Assembly: GCA_038030265.1 (NCBI GenBank)
Contig: CM075941.1
Coordinates: 51,871,952-51,935,951, forward strand
DNA from: Corythucha ciliata
Lineage: Eukaryota > Arthropoda > Insecta > Hemiptera > Tingidae
Direction: 5' to 3'
DNA length: 64,000 nt
Part shown: positions 11,345-22,484 of the stretch, in pieces
Layout of the letters: each line of letters begins with the position of its first letter
Position numbering within the stretch: the first letter of the stretch is position 1
Notes under the pieces: generated by a model
The model's input: only the letters and a program-made list of their open reading frames with translations
Told to the model about the DNA's origin: nothing
Databases searched by the model: none
Position numbers and translations under genes: made by a program

Positions 11345-13130
11345 AAAACCAACCAACCAGGATTGTGCCTTCTTCCCGTACGGTAAAACGCCCTTTGGGG
11401 CGCAGTACCGGGAAATGTCGAACTGAGCGGCCGCGAAGTGACCCGGCAGCCGTGCCAGCCGGTGTGGACCCCTTGGCGGTGGGGAGTTTAACAGACAAAA
11501 TATGACGAGGAGAGTGATACCCGTAATGGTCGGAAGTAGGGGGGGGGGGTAAGAGAGTCCGCGGACGATGACAAGCGGCGGGCTGGTAGAAGCTCGGAGA
11601 GCTATGACGATGATTAGAACGCGGCGTTGATGATTATATGCGACGGTCCATCGTGCTCTAGGTTTCATTACCTTGGGTAACTGAGGCCGAGAGTTGGCTG
11701 GTGGAAGGGTCACCAACATTTGCCATTGTTGGGCCCCTGCCCCGACGGTGATACTACGCGTTAGCGAAGGCTAGGAAAAACGACACGGGCCGACGATTTC
11801 ACCACAGATCCCTGATGTCGCGGTAGAGCGGGCAGCGGAGAAGCACATGCTCCGCCGTTTCGGCCTCGCCTCCGCATGCGGGCAGTCGGGGTTCTCTCGG
11901 CGGCGGTGGAAGTGGAGCTTACGGTTGAAGGAACCGTGCCCTGATATTAGTTGCACTGCTGGATAACTTAGAAAGCACCATTTCCACCGCAGACGCTCCT
12001 CGATCACGGGGATGATGTCGTGGGTGAACCAGCCAGTGGTTCCGTCATCCCATTCACTCTGCCAGCGTATCAGAGCTGGTCGACGGCATTGCTTCTCGTA
12101 CGCTGCTGGTTCGAGTATGGTAGGTATGGGGGCCAGCCAATCGGCGAGTTGACGGTTAGTCCCCAAGGGACGGACTCGTGTGGCCGTGCGGACGTCCAAC
12201 TCCAAATCTAGCGGCAGGACTTCAGCCAGGAGGCGGAGCGTCAAATGTGCCGTGGTGGTAGTGGCGTGGGGCGCGGCAATGAGGAAGCGGCGTTGGATCG
12301 TGCGCGCTTTTCGACGACCCGCTGGGCGTGCTGCTAGCCACCAGGTGATGCACGCGTATGTTATGCGTGGAATTAAGACGGCCTTGTAGTACACGAGCCG
12401 CCTCTGAAAGTCAGGCCCCCGTCCTCGGCCCGATACCCCTCGGAGGAAATCGCAGCTTGCTGTGATGGTGCGCGCCAGGTATTCCAAATTTTGTGTTGGC
12501 AGTCCCGATCTCATGAGCGTGACTCCCAAATAGTTCGCGGGGTGCACAAGCTGCATGTTTCGGTTGGTGGAGGTCCGAAGGTGCCACTGTGACGGAAAGA
12601 GCTGGGACCCTCGGAAAATCGTTAGAGACGACTTCGCGTAATTGATGGTGAGGCGACGACTGGAGCGACCAGGTTGCGACGATGTCCTTGACTCGACGAA
12701 ACTCATAGCGGAGCTGCTATTGGTCTGGTGCAGAGAGGACAATGGCAAGGTCGTCGACAAAAGCAGTGGCTGCTAGACCAGCTGCTTCGAGTTCGCGAAG
12801 AAGTGGCGCGAAGCCGAGGCCCAGAGGAGACACGCCGCGGCAGCCCCTTTAGGGCACCCTCTTGTTATTTCGTGGTGATGAGCGACAACACCGCTGCAGC
12901 CTAGTTGGACGTGACGTTCGTTCAGGTAGCTGCGGAGCAGTTTATATATGTTAGCAGGAACATCGGTGGCGTGGATTTCGGCCAAGAGGGCCGGCCACCA
13001 AACCGCGTTGAACGCGCCGACAATGTCGTAGCAGGCCACAGCGATGATTCATTGCGGAGCGGCTGCGATTTGCCTCTGGAGATGAAGTATAGCCATTTCC
13101 GTCGATCGATTTTATGACAGTGGAAGACAA
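11345..13130 (-). pseudogene. R1-clade LINE remnant, RT to C-terminus
   Basis: On the minus strand, 12773-13039 encodes YDIVGAFNAVWWPALL, the first catalytic Asp region of R1-type RT, followed by the RSYLNERHVQL and TRGCPKG motifs. After a frame break the palm and thumb follow (11771-12760) with LTINYAKSSLTIF, NYLGVTLMR and ITYACITWW. The YADD box itself falls in the broken stretch near 12750. The C-terminus is Cys- and His-rich, consistent with the CCHC knuckle of R1 elements. No endonuclease was seen upstream, so the copy is 5' truncated. GC content is higher than in the flanks. About 11345-11760 probably represents the 3' UTR or C-terminal tail. Confidence 0.8.
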
Positions 13131-13169
13131 GCTAGCCGGTACCAAAAGCCTGAAGATTACCATCCACAC

Positions 13170-15385
13170 GAGTTTTCCGATTATGGGCTATATTTTAATG
13201 TTCACTCAGTGTTTTCATCCACGAGAATACTTGAAAATTAATGTCCGTTAAAGCAATGCCTTTGGAAGCGCTTTAAAAGCGATTAACGTGATATCAATTT
13301 CGAAGAAATTAGCTCGACACTTTACTGAATTGGAAATGAGCATTATGTCTCCATTCCACTCACTGTCATTCCCTAGGAACAAGGAGGGGTGAGATCAAAT
13401 TTTCCCTTTTTTAACTCTTATTCGAATTACTTCAACCTCTCACTTTACTGCCTTGACTCTATTATAAAAGCTTGTCCGTTCCTTTTCACTTTAAACCTCT
13501 CGCACATTTCTATACTTTCCTAATCATTTTAGCGCACAATCGACCTTCCAGTATAGAACCCCAAGAGAGAATTATCAAATCTTACGTTTTATTAAAAATT
13601 TAATCAGAAGCCTGCCCCCACCAATCATGTCTTGATCCGGGTTTCGGCTAATTTCAGCCGTAGTTTATTCTTAAAGCATTGCCAGAAAAGGATAGAGGTT
13701 TTCACGAGGGAGGGGGCATGAGGAAATAAATAGAATTTTCTGGTTTAAATGAAGTTGGAACTAGGTTTCCGTGGAGCGAGCAAATAATGTAGTGAAGAAG
13801 AATAGGGAACGAAAACTTCAAACAGACTTTCAAATAAAAAGTGAGCACCTAAAATAAAAAAAAAACTACGATAATTCGCGTTTTATAATAATTGTATTTA
13901 TGACCCTAGAATTACACCAAAAGGAACGAAAGAAATCCATAATTTTGTACGCGAGTTGATAGTGAAGAACGAAACTTAAGAAAAAAGAAACCTTCGAGTG
14001 TTAATTACAGGGCTCACAAAGTCGTAATTATTTATGCGTGGCAGCGTGGCAAAATTAGTGCGGTTTTTAACCCTGAGCGTACATATCAAGCTCACATCAT
14101 GACGTGGCTGAGGTTGTTGCGTTTCACTTTACTTTTAAACTTAAAATCACGCAATATCTCAACTTTGTTTCCATCCAATCTCACATTTTTAATTGGCCCC
14201 ACTGTGGGAGGGGGTGTGCAAAGAGCCTTCGCGAGAGAAAGTAAACAAATCGTGAAACCTTTTCAATTTCACAAAGGTCCCTTTAATTTCGATTGAAATC
14301 CTCTTCCTTCGAATATCTAATTTTGAAGCTAATCATAAAGCTTCCGTCGCACATGTATACATTTGCCATGAATATCAAGCAAATTTTCACCCAGCGTTCA
14401 AGTCAATTCAATGGTCCCATTAATCATGTCAAAAGTTTATGAAAGACAACCCACTAATTAATTGTCAACTTGATTTTAATAAACACGCTTGCTACATTCT
14501 TGTTAGGGAAAACTAATAATTCTGCTGCTAATGCGACCCTGTGAAAAAACAAAACAAAAATCGACAGCTTGAACATAAACAAACATGAATAATACATTAG
14601 TCAAAATATTTTCATTGGAAAACTCTTTCGTCTTTGCTTTTTAGAAGCGCGTCAATACCTGTAAGTTTAAACTTTTTTCTGACTTTAAAATGCGGTGAAA
14701 CTTCACCGTCGGTGAAACTCTCCGCGGGACGATATAATTAAAATCAGGTCGATGAAGAGGCTATGCAAAATGATAAACGAAAGATAACAAAGTGTTTCCA
14801 CTTGAATTTCAATGGGTTGATGAATGAGTGAGTATTGAGGGGGGAGTGGGTGGAGCATTGTCTTGTGCTTTTTTCAAGATGATATTAATTGGAATGAAAT
14901 CAATAGAAATAGCTTCTTCAGTGCTTTCCTATTGATTGACATTCATGATCAAACGCAGTCGTCCAGATTAACGGGGAAGAATCACTCGACGGATCCCGCA
15001 CAGCAATAATCGCATTGCTTTATGGTTTTCTCGTTGAGGACTGCTTTTAAAACCAAAAAAACTAAAACCCTCTGATTTTTATTCATCTGATTTAAAAAAA
15101 AAAAATTGTAAACATTGTGATGGCTGCTGGCCACTACACTACTCCTCTTCCAGCAATGAGAGTGTGTGGCAAACGTGAACGTGATGGCGGTCGATGGGCT
15201 GTATTTTGGTAGGGTTGTCTTCCAGTGAATTTTTAGAACATATCTCGTCCAAATTCCTTCAAAAGGTACGCCGGTTTTAGACGATCAATGGAAATACTGA
15301 CGTCTTTGTTTCGAATGTCAATGTTAAAAAATACTTGTCATTTCGTGAATTTACTATTATTTTATTATTTATTTAAGGCAAACTA
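13170..15385. other. No gene recognised
   Basis: AT-rich spacer. At 14691-14726 there is a small hairpin-forming stretch around GGTGAAACTTCACC. Nothing else stood out. Confidence 0.5.
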
Positions 15386-15394
15386 TTAGTTCTG

Positions 15395-15560
15395 CTATTT
15401 TTAGGGCACAAATCGTCTGCATTTTTAGCCATTTTCTAGGCGTGGTAGGTCATTTTGCCAATTTTTTTACTACGAATGCTAAATTTCGCCATTTCACTGG
15501 CACGAATTAGCACATTTAGCAATTTTTAGGGCGTGATTTGCCAATCAATCCATTTTATAG
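15395..15560 (+). repeat. Short block of the minisatellite variant
   Basis: Phrases such as ATTTTTAGGGC followed by gaat or gatt and TTTGCCAATTT repeat at roughly 30-40 bp spacing. The same variant phrases fill 32980-33620. It is related to, but distinguishable from, the AATTTTAGCCGCG arrays. Confidence 0.5.
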
Positions 15561-15808
15561 CAATTTTTAGTTTCAAATCAAATCTAAACGTTTATCCAGT
15601 CCATGAGGTGCATGTAGCTAACGCAGTTTGCCCCTCGGAAACCAACCAAGGCTCCTTCCCATCTTCCTCGACCAAAGCTGTACAAGTTGAAGGCTGGTCA
15701 GGCGCAGAAATTGGCGAAGGAGTTCAGCGGTTACCCTGAATCGTTTTTTTTTCGGTCATCAATTCTTCAAGGGGCATCTCCGATGACACTGCGGACGTCT
15801 GGGTTGTC

Positions 15809-16876
15809 ATGGGCGATGAGGAGGCTCAGCATGTTGCTACGCTGAATTATGTACGCGAACGTCAAGGCCTTAACCAGGCCTACACTTTATCGGATGGTAA
15901 ACATTGTTTTTCTGCAATTGTTGACACGGCTTGTACTGAGCATTTGACATCATCCAAAGATTGTCTCATAAATTTTAGGCGCCTGCCTCGTACGCGCATT
16001 TTCAAATGTGCTAGGGTTGTCTCAGAAATCTTTGCACCTGTCGCGCGTCTAGGTGATGTTCGTATGTTTCTATCTGCTGTAAATAGACTTGGCTTACATC
16101 TATATCAATTAGATGTTACCACTGCATTCATGCATAGAACTTTAGAAAAACCTGTGTACATGGAGGTACCGGAAGGTCTTGAGGAACTGTTTGAATCACC
16201 TCCGGGCCTGAAGAATTCACATGTATGTTGTCTTAAGAAATCGCTTTACGGACTAAAAGTTTAACCTAATCTCTGGTACAAAAAGTTCAGCAGTATTTTA
16301 TGTAGACTTGGCTTTGAAGTGTACCCCTTCCAAACTTGCATCTTCAGATGGCAACAGGGACTGAGTAAGTACGCCTTGATAATAATTTATGTCGATGATT
16401 GCCTCTTAGCATCCAATGACAACAATAAGGCTTTAGAGGTCATTCACGACTTGAAAAAGGAAGTAAAAATCAAAAATCTGGGGACTCCAAAGAAATTTCT
16501 CGGTTTTAAAATCGTTAGAAATTTTACTGATAAACTGCTATTCATACACCAAAAATCAGCAATAATGAAGCTTTTGGAGAAATTTTTATCACCACATGAA
16601 ACAATTAGTGAAGTCCCTATGTCTCCAATCACTAGTACTTTGAACGCTCAAATGAAATCGAACGAAAACAGTGAATCGTCTCCGGACGTTCCGTATCGCG
16701 AAGTCATAGGCTATCTCTTGTATTTCCAAAATGGAACGAGGCCAGATATTTCCTTCGCTGTCAATTTTATGAGTAGAAAACAAGTGGACTACACTCAGGA
16801 AGATCGGAAATGGGTTTTGAAAATTCTAAAGTATCTTAAAGGGCACTTTGGATTATGGCATTATGTATTCGGGTAA
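15809..16876 (+). pseudogene. Copia protease-RT fragment lacking integrase
   Basis: The first part has a protease-like AIVDTACTEH (about 15919-15950), which corresponds to the D-[ST]-G-AT-H region of copia proteases. Within about 30 codons it passes directly into the RT motif EIFAPVARLGDVRMFL. The integrase and linker normally between them, several hundred residues, are missing, yet the frame stays open. RT continues with LDVTTAFMHR and KSLYGLK, then an in-frame TAA at 16262-16264. It resumes in the same frame with YVDDCLLAS (catalytic YVDD near 16390) and ends near 16876. This is an internal deletion derivative and cannot integrate by itself. Confidence 0.85.
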
Positions 16877-17101
16877 AACTGATGATCTAGTGGGTCGTGG
16901 CCTACTCAGACTCGTCTCTTGGAACGAGTGCGCTTAACGGTCGATCGACCACGGGATTCTCAGTTAAATGTTTTGGGGATCTTGTTTCCTGGAAATCCAA
17001 AAATCAAACTCATGTTGCATTGTCAACGTGTGAGACTGAGTATATTATATTGCTATGTCTGAAACTTGTAAGGAACTTACAAATATTCGAAGTCTTTGTA
17101 A

Positions 17102-17242
17102 AGCCCTGTTCACACGATGCAATGTTTGAAGCTTAATTGCATGCTGGATTTTTAAAAACATCCGGTCACTACCAAGGAACATATGTTTTTAAAAAACCTG
17201 CATGCAATATAACTTCAAACATTGCATCGTGTGAACAGGGCT
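17102..17242. mobile_element. 141-bp PIF/Harbinger-like MITE in copia
   Basis: A TIR of about 45 bp starts AGCCCTGTTCACACGATGCA and is mirrored at the right end with few mismatches, so nearly the whole element is a foldback. TAA lies on both sides (17099-17101 and 17243-17245). A 3-bp TWA target duplication with a GC-rich CCTGTTCAC terminus is characteristic of PIF/Harbinger elements, as known for that superfamily. Related MITEs are at 53888-54024 and, as a half copy, 46691-46750. Confidence 0.85.
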
Positions 17243-17331
17243 TAACTTCCTAACAGAGTTGGATTTCTTGCCCGTTTAAAAATGTGACTGCGCACCGGCA
17301 AACGTGGTTAAACTATGCATGCATTAGGCTA

Positions 17332-17467
17332 TTCGTTTGTCGTCCCGGACTACTCCGAGCAGCGCGAATTTATGTAACCTCGCGGGTTATCATGTGAAAT
17401 AACGCGAAAAAATAATGGAAGGTTAGTACTTTCAGTGCTAATAGTGCAGCTCCGGACGACAAACGAA
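17332..17467. mobile_element. 136-bp MITE with TA target duplication in copia
   Basis: The terminus TTCGTTTGTCGTCCCGGA is mirrored at the right end as TTCGTTTGTCGTCCGGA (read inward). TA flanks both ends (17330-17331 and 17468-17469). A TA duplication suggests a Tc1/mariner-type transposase, but the TIR does not match any family I know. It interrupts the copia RNase H region. Confidence 0.75.
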
Positions 17468-17539
17468 TAAACCTATTATGTACATGAAGCTTTCAAAAAT
17501 AACAATGTACATATAGAATGGGTTTCAACAGAAGACCAG

Positions 17540-17668
17540 GGGCCGTATTCCGAAGCCCTGTGAAAATGCCGCAAAAAACGGTTGCTATGACGGGATAATG
17601 TTATTTCATATTCGGCGTCCTAGGATCCCACTTGCGGGATTTTTTCCCGACCGTTCAGAATAAGCCCC
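17540..17668. mobile_element. 129-bp MITE, GGGCCGTATTC TIR, CAG target duplication, in copia
   Basis: The left end GGGCCGTATTCCGAA pairs with the right end (reverse complement GGGGCTTATTCTGAA). CAG, or CCAG, occurs on both sides (17537-17539 and 17669-17671). The interrupted copia codons around GAAGACCAG and GTAGCTGAT join cleanly when the element and one CAG are removed. This supports a short CWG target duplication. Confidence 0.8.
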
Positions 17669-18012
17669 CAGGTAGCTGATTGTTTCACCGAAGCGCTGCC
17701 TCTTGAAAATTTTGTCAGATTTAGAGAAGCGCTTTAGACAACTCTCTAATGTCTTGTTTATGTGATTTACAGGTGAAAAGGAGTCGTGGAATATTTTTGC
17801 GTTCGATCCATTTTATTTCATTTTCTATTTCACTTCCTATTTCTGAGTAAAACACTTATCTCTTCGTATTTCTTTTCTTCGCTCAGAAATACCGGCACAT
17901 GGTTGAAAATGTTGGATTTGACTTTGCCTTTTTGAATTCAAAGTCGTATCAATCGTGCAGAAGCTAAAAGTCTCTGAGATGTGTGTCCAGAACTTGCGAT
18001 TAGTCTCCCTCA

Positions 18013-18020
18013 AACAGGAG
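18013..18020. other. Target-site duplication AACAGGAG (left)
   Basis: The identical 8 bp is found at 20778-20785, directly outside the other end of the hAT element. It belongs to the copia polypurine tract. Confidence 0.9.
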
Positions 18021-20777
18021 CAAGGGTGGGCAAAATTCTTTGAAAATGTATTTTAAATACAAAGCCCAAAATACTTTCAAAAATGTATTTTAAATACTGA
18101 AATACAAATACTTTTTGAATTGTATTTTGAATAAAATACAAAAACAATTTAAAATACTTTTCAAAAATTCGATTTCGACGGCAGATAGCGCGAAAAACAC
18201 GAAAAATAAATAATTCAAAAATATCAGGTCCTTCAATAGACAAGTTGACAAAATATAGCAGCGCGAAAAGGCGCTGCGCCACGATGCGCAAGGAAAAGTA
18301 GGCAAGTTGTCACAAAGTATTTAGTACCGAACCGGCGAGCACTGGTGGATCGTGAGCTGAAAAGGAGGTGACGTCACTAGTGGACCTATATCGGAGCCCG
18401 GGGCGGAAATCTTCAAGAGGCCCCTAAAAGTCTCTAAATATACGTAAAATTTCTATTGGTAACTTCTAAGGCCTTTTCCTAATTTTAGCCATGGCCTTTT
18501 CCATAGATTGTAGGCAAATTACCGCTATTTCCACAGTCTATCCGCTAAACAGCGCTTATGCCAAGTTTAAACTGCGAATTTCTCCATTCTAGCGCGAATG
18601 AGTGCTTTTTGTCAACTTTAACAGCAAATCAGCGCTTTTCACCGCAAATTAGCCACTGATTAGCGGGGTAATCCCCCCCCCCCCACCATAAAGACATAAA
18701 TATCCGCTTTTCCCCAACTTTAGCAGCAAAGTAGATTTGGTATCCTGTGAATCAGCGATGTTTCTTCAACTTTTCACGAGTTGGCATTTTACACAATTTT
18801 AGCTGCTAGTTTACTCAGTATGAGCTGAAAATTACTCAATATTAGCCGTAAAATTCTCGAAATGTTTACCACAAATTAGCATTTTTTGTTCACCGTAACC
18901 ATACACTGCGAAATAGCGATTTCGTCTTCGTTTTAGCCTCGAATTTGCGAGTTTTTCACTCATAGCCATAAATTAGCGCTTTTTCTCAATTTTAGCCTCA
19001 AAGTCTCCCGAGGAAGCCGCGAATTAACGTAGGTATTTCCAATTTTTGACGCAAATTTAAATTTGTCTCAATTTTAGTCGTAAATTAGCGCTTTTTCGTA
19101 ATTTTAGCAGTGCAGTAGCTATTTCTTGCCCGTGTATTAGCGAATTTGTTCATTTTAGCCACAAATTGGCGTTTTCCGATATTTTTACTGCAAATCGGCA
19201 ATTCTTCCATTTTTTACAGTGAATAAGCACATTTTGCTTAAATTTAGGCTGAAAATTAACTTTTCTCATTATTCTAGCCAGAATAATTACTGATTTTCTC
19301 TATATTAGCCGCAAATTTGCATAGCATTAGTAATTTTTTCAATTTTAATTATAATATGTAGAATAAGGCATAGTCTCAGTTCTAGCTGTGAATCAGTGTT
19401 TTTTCTTTTACTTATAACCATGTATTTGCCGTTTACCTCAATTTTAGCCACAAAGTGGTTGTCACAAGGCGGAATTAGAAATTCCAACACACTTTATCTG
19501 CGATTATTTTCCTCAATTTTAGCCGTAAATTCGGTTTTTTTTTCAATTTTAGCTGCTTTGAAGCGATTCTATAATCTGTGAATTCGCGAATTACCTTAAT
19601 TTTTCAGTCACGAATTCGTGATTTCCTCAAATTCTAGCCGGGAATAACACTTTTCCCAATTTGAGCTGAAAACGAGAGTTTTTATTTATTTATGACAGGC
19701 TAATTATAGTGAATTTTTCAATATTAGCTGGTTTTTTTTTTACACATCAGTCCCACGTTGGCATTTTTCCTTCAATTTTCGCTATGGATTGGCGTTTATT
19801 GTTCAGTTTCAGCCTCTAACAGAAGCTACGCATTTGCGTTTTGTCAATTTTTCAAGGTTTGGTGACTTTGTGGGTCGCGCTCTCTCACGCCATTTTTTAG
19901 CAGCCAACTGGCACTTTTTTCTCAGTTTGAGTTGAAAATTAGTGTTTGTCTTCAAGTTGGCCCCGCTAATTAATATTTAACAATTCTAGCCGCGTAGTTT
20001 TTTTAGGTTTTAGCCCGCGTGAGCAATGATTTTCTACGGATTAGCGCTGTTTCTCAGTTTGAGCCTCGATTCTTTCAGAAGCTATACAGATTTTCGTTTT
20101 CTCAATTTCAGCGGCGAATTATTGATTTTTCTTCATTTCAGCTGTGAAATAGCGTTTTTTGATAATTTTGCAGCGAATTAGCACATTATCTTTTCTCTTT
20201 TTTCATTATTAATAGGCGATTTTTCGCCATTTGAGTTGTGAATTTGCCATTTTGGTCCAGTTTAAACTCGAATTAGCGTTGTTTTTCGCAATAATTGCCA
20301 CGAGTCTTGTTTACTTGTATAGCTTTGTGTACTTGTAGGCTAGGGCTCTCTTTGGTCCATTTTTGTGCCTAGTTTCCATCCGCTAGCATCATTTTTGCGG
20401 CAGTTGTGCTAACAAAGAATTCGGAACTTCCACCTCCCACCATGACTACCCTTCCCTCTCAATTTTTTCGAGAAATGAAAACGTCAATCGAAGGCTGTTA
20501 TTACACCGGGTTTTTGTGCCAAATATGGTGTCACTAAGTTAGGTTTTACTGGTGAATGGCGGCGAAGAAGTGGAAACTAAAGAACGTTAAAATTAAAAGT
20601 ATTTGTACTTGTATTTGTATTTTCGTTGAGTGTGAAATACAAAATACTTTCAAAAATGTATTTTAAATACAGAAATACAAATACTTTTCCAAAAGTATTT
20701 AAATACAATTACAAAATACGTATTTTGTATTTAAAATACAAAGTATTTTAAATACTCAAGTATCTTGCCCACCCCTG
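18021..20777. mobile_element. 2757-bp non-autonomous hAT carrying a minisatellite
   Basis: The left end is CAAGGGTGGGCAAA and the right end, read inward, is CAGGGGTGGGCAAG. Perfect 8-bp duplications AACAGGAG flank them. An 8-bp duplication plus a CAGGGG-type terminus is diagnostic of the hAT superfamily. The subterminal 150-200 bp at both ends are dense in TATTTTAAATAC-type palindromic words, which could be transposase binding sites (inference). No transposase is present. The middle is filled by a minisatellite of about 1.9 kb. A second copy starts at 54266. The insertion is in the copia polypurine tract. Confidence 0.9.
18430..20330 (+). repeat. 30-bp minisatellite array inside hAT
   Basis: The unit can be described as AATTTTAGCCG, then CGAATTAGCG, then CTTTTTCTC, about 30 bp in total. 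Dozens of diverged copies fill the interior of the hAT element. Spacing varies and single units differ strongly, so the array is old or evolves by patchy exchange. All open frames in it are short and meaningless. Confidence 0.85.
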
Positions 20778-20785
20778 AACAGGAG
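20778..20785. other. Target-site duplication AACAGGAG (right)
   Basis: Partner of 18013-18020. It is followed after 4 bases by the copia LTR start at 20790. Confidence 0.9.
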
Positions 20786-20789
20786 GGAG

Positions 20790-21032
20790 TGTTGGAAAAA
20801 GGTTCTTTGGCGGAAGACAACTGGCCTACCTAATGGAATGTGCTTCACATGTTACCTGTACATGTTTCTATTTGGGTTTAATGGTGGGGAGTCTCCATTG
20901 TTTTTAATTAATTGTTTTATTCACTTCGTTTGAAGACTTTTTTCATAACGGACTCAATAAAAACATATTTCCTTTTAAACGTCTCGGCTTACAATCGTAA
21001 TAGCAAAGGAACGTATCAAAGGTGAGTCTTTA
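20790..21032 (+). repeat. Probable copia 3' LTR
   Basis: The sequence begins TGTTGG directly after the purine-rich GGAGGGAG, as copia LTRs usually do. It contains an AATAAA signal at about 20955. The right boundary is uncertain because no 5' LTR is available for comparison; CA dinucleotides at 21004-21005, 21017-21018 or 21031-21032 are candidates. Confidence 0.55.
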
Positions 21033-21099
21033 CAAGTATAACTTGATTAGATTTTGCGACTGCCTCCGAACCTCAAATATTGGTCCATTAACAAATTAT

Positions 21100-21730
21100 A
21101 GCGGGTATTACTCCCAGTCGGCAAAAGTCAAATCCCCATCCCTGTCGTGCTTTGTTCTACCATTCAAAATTACAAAATTAAAAATATTCATTAAATTGAC
21201 AAATTCTTTCTCATAATTGTTAATTACACAATCTTTAGAGTTCCTTAAATCCTTATCTACTTCAGAATCAAAATCAATTAATTGACGGGGGATACTCTTT
21301 TCGAAACCAATCCGGCAGTTCATGTTACCAATCAGCACCATTTTTTTTATTGCCATGCACGTAATTGAAGTCTTTCATATCTTTAAATTTTTGCACCCAA
21401 TAGCTACAATTCAAATATACAGGAAGAATTAAAAAGCTATCATTTTTGTTAAGACTGATTTTTAAGAGAGTTTGATTGGACATTTTCACGAAAGTGGCAA
21501 CTGATTGACGACTAAGTTTAATTGCCATAAGGCATCCCCCGACGGCCTGTCAACAGTAGACGTCTTTTTAGCGGGAATCCAAGACAAATTGTAATTAGGA
21601 AAAATAGTAGAGTACTTGGCAAAATTCTTCTCCTCAACAAACGTTTCAAATAAAACAAATACATCCACTTCGTTGAGACATTTCAAGAGACTAAGACCAC
21701 AAACATTGTACGCCATGATCGATAAACCTG
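21100..21730 (-). pseudogene. LINE endonuclease (APE-type) remnant
   Basis: Out-of-frame minus-strand pieces keep the order of a LINE apurinic endonuclease. YNVCGLSLLK and VDVFVLFETFVEEKNF come first (21486-21716), then FLILPVYLNCSYW (about 21400-21450), then LIGNMNCRIG and LNGRTKHDRDGDLTFADWE (21108-21356). These correspond to the N-terminal Asn, the catalytic Glu, the DxN loop (here NMN) and the GDLTF stretch. At least two frameshifts break it. It ends before the SDH motif. It lies just downstream of a LINE ORF1, which gives the normal LINE order. Confidence 0.75.
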
Positions 21731-21894
21731 AAGGGCCGAATTCGTCTGCGTCGTGTCGTCAGGGCATCGGCTCGCTGGCGTCTGCGGGTGGGGCGGCCGT
21801 GGCGGGGTTGACTCCGGATTCCTTAGTGCAAGCAAACTTTTGCAGGGTCCTCTGGAGTTTTTGACTACCCTCGCTCTATATGTTTTTAGACGTT

Positions 21895-22480
21895 TTATCG
21901 GCATCCGATACCACACTGCGATCCGGCGAGCTCCCATTTACCGCTTGCGGCCCGAGGATTGACTTCAGACGCCGAAGATTTAACAATTAGCTTGTCATAC
22001 CTCAAGAAAGCAACTTTTCCCTCCTTCCGTGCTTCAATCATTTGTGGCGAGAGAACCTTTCTACGCTGAACCACATCGCTTGGGTAATCGTTGGAAATGA
22101 AGAGATTTGTACCCTTCAAGGCCGTTGCCCGCCGAAGAATTTGAAGTTTTGACCGGAAACTAACAAGTCCCACGAGAATAGGCCACGCTTTTTCTTCGGA
22201 TGGCTTACCCAGCCTTTTAACGAAGTCAATTTCGAGTGCTTGAATCTCATAATCCAACTTTTCTCGTATGATCTGTAGAACAATGCTTTCCAACTCAAAA
22301 TAGTTCTTATACTCTTCCTGCAGACCGAATTCGCCTTGTTTATCGGTCAAACTTGTTGACTCGAGCGTCGTAGGTCGAGGCGGGAATCAACTCCCCTGAC
22401 AAGTTCCGTTATTTCTGATACTGTTTGGCTTTTGTAATCCTCTAGCTGGGACTTAAATTCCGCCGTTTAAGATTTCGGCT
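21895..22480 (-). pseudogene. LINE ORF1 remnant (RNA-binding protein type)
   Basis: The block holds DFVKRLGKPSEEKAWPILVG, then LRRATALKGTNLFISNDYPS, then RRKVLSPQMIEARKEGKVAF and LRYDKLIV. This arrangement is typical of the RRM-like C-terminal half of LINE ORF1 proteins, in which an ISNDYP-type strand is followed by a long basic helix and a DKLIV strand. A polar helical segment upstream (about 22384-22460), in another frame, could be the coiled coil. The reading frame degenerates after 21935 into the endonuclease region. ORF1 normally coats the LINE RNA. Confidence 0.7.
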
Positions 22481-22484
22481 GTCA

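Larger units (their letters stand above)
16897..17735 (+). pseudogene. Copia RNase H, split by three MITEs
   Basis: The YSDSSLGTS motif holds the first RNase H Asp, followed by RSTTGFSVKCFGDLVSWKS and HVALSTCETEYI, with the second acidic residue in the ETEY motif. The sequence then breaks at 17102. The C-terminal part reappears in the gaps between MITEs. HIEWVST is at about 17505-17530, and ADCFTKALP, the conserved end of copia pol, is at about 17673-17705. Removing the three insertions with one copy of each target duplication makes these blocks contiguous by eye. Confidence 0.8.
15590..21032 (+). mobile_element. Copia (Ty1) retrotransposon with four nested insertions
   Basis: Copia-type protease, RT and RNase H remnants run in order on the plus strand. 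They are followed, across the nested insertions, by a purine-rich tract (AACAGGAGGGAG) and an LTR-like start TGTTGG at 20790. The RNase H end and its trailing ADCFTKALP motif (17670-17720) are split by three short TIR elements. A 2757-bp hAT sits in the polypurine tract. No 5' LTR or gag was found, so the 5' end is lost or beyond recognition. Confidence 0.85.

Noticed and set aside
18430..20330. CRISPR-like regularly spaced repeat
   Set aside because: Units diverge strongly, spacers are not unique sequence of constant length, and the block sits inside a eukaryotic hAT element. It is a minisatellite.
21001..21020. CGTATCAAAGG after the copia LTR as a primer binding site, implying a second copia to the right
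   Set aside because: The match to a Met-tRNA-type site is weak and no copia sequence follows; the next feature is a minus-strand LINE.
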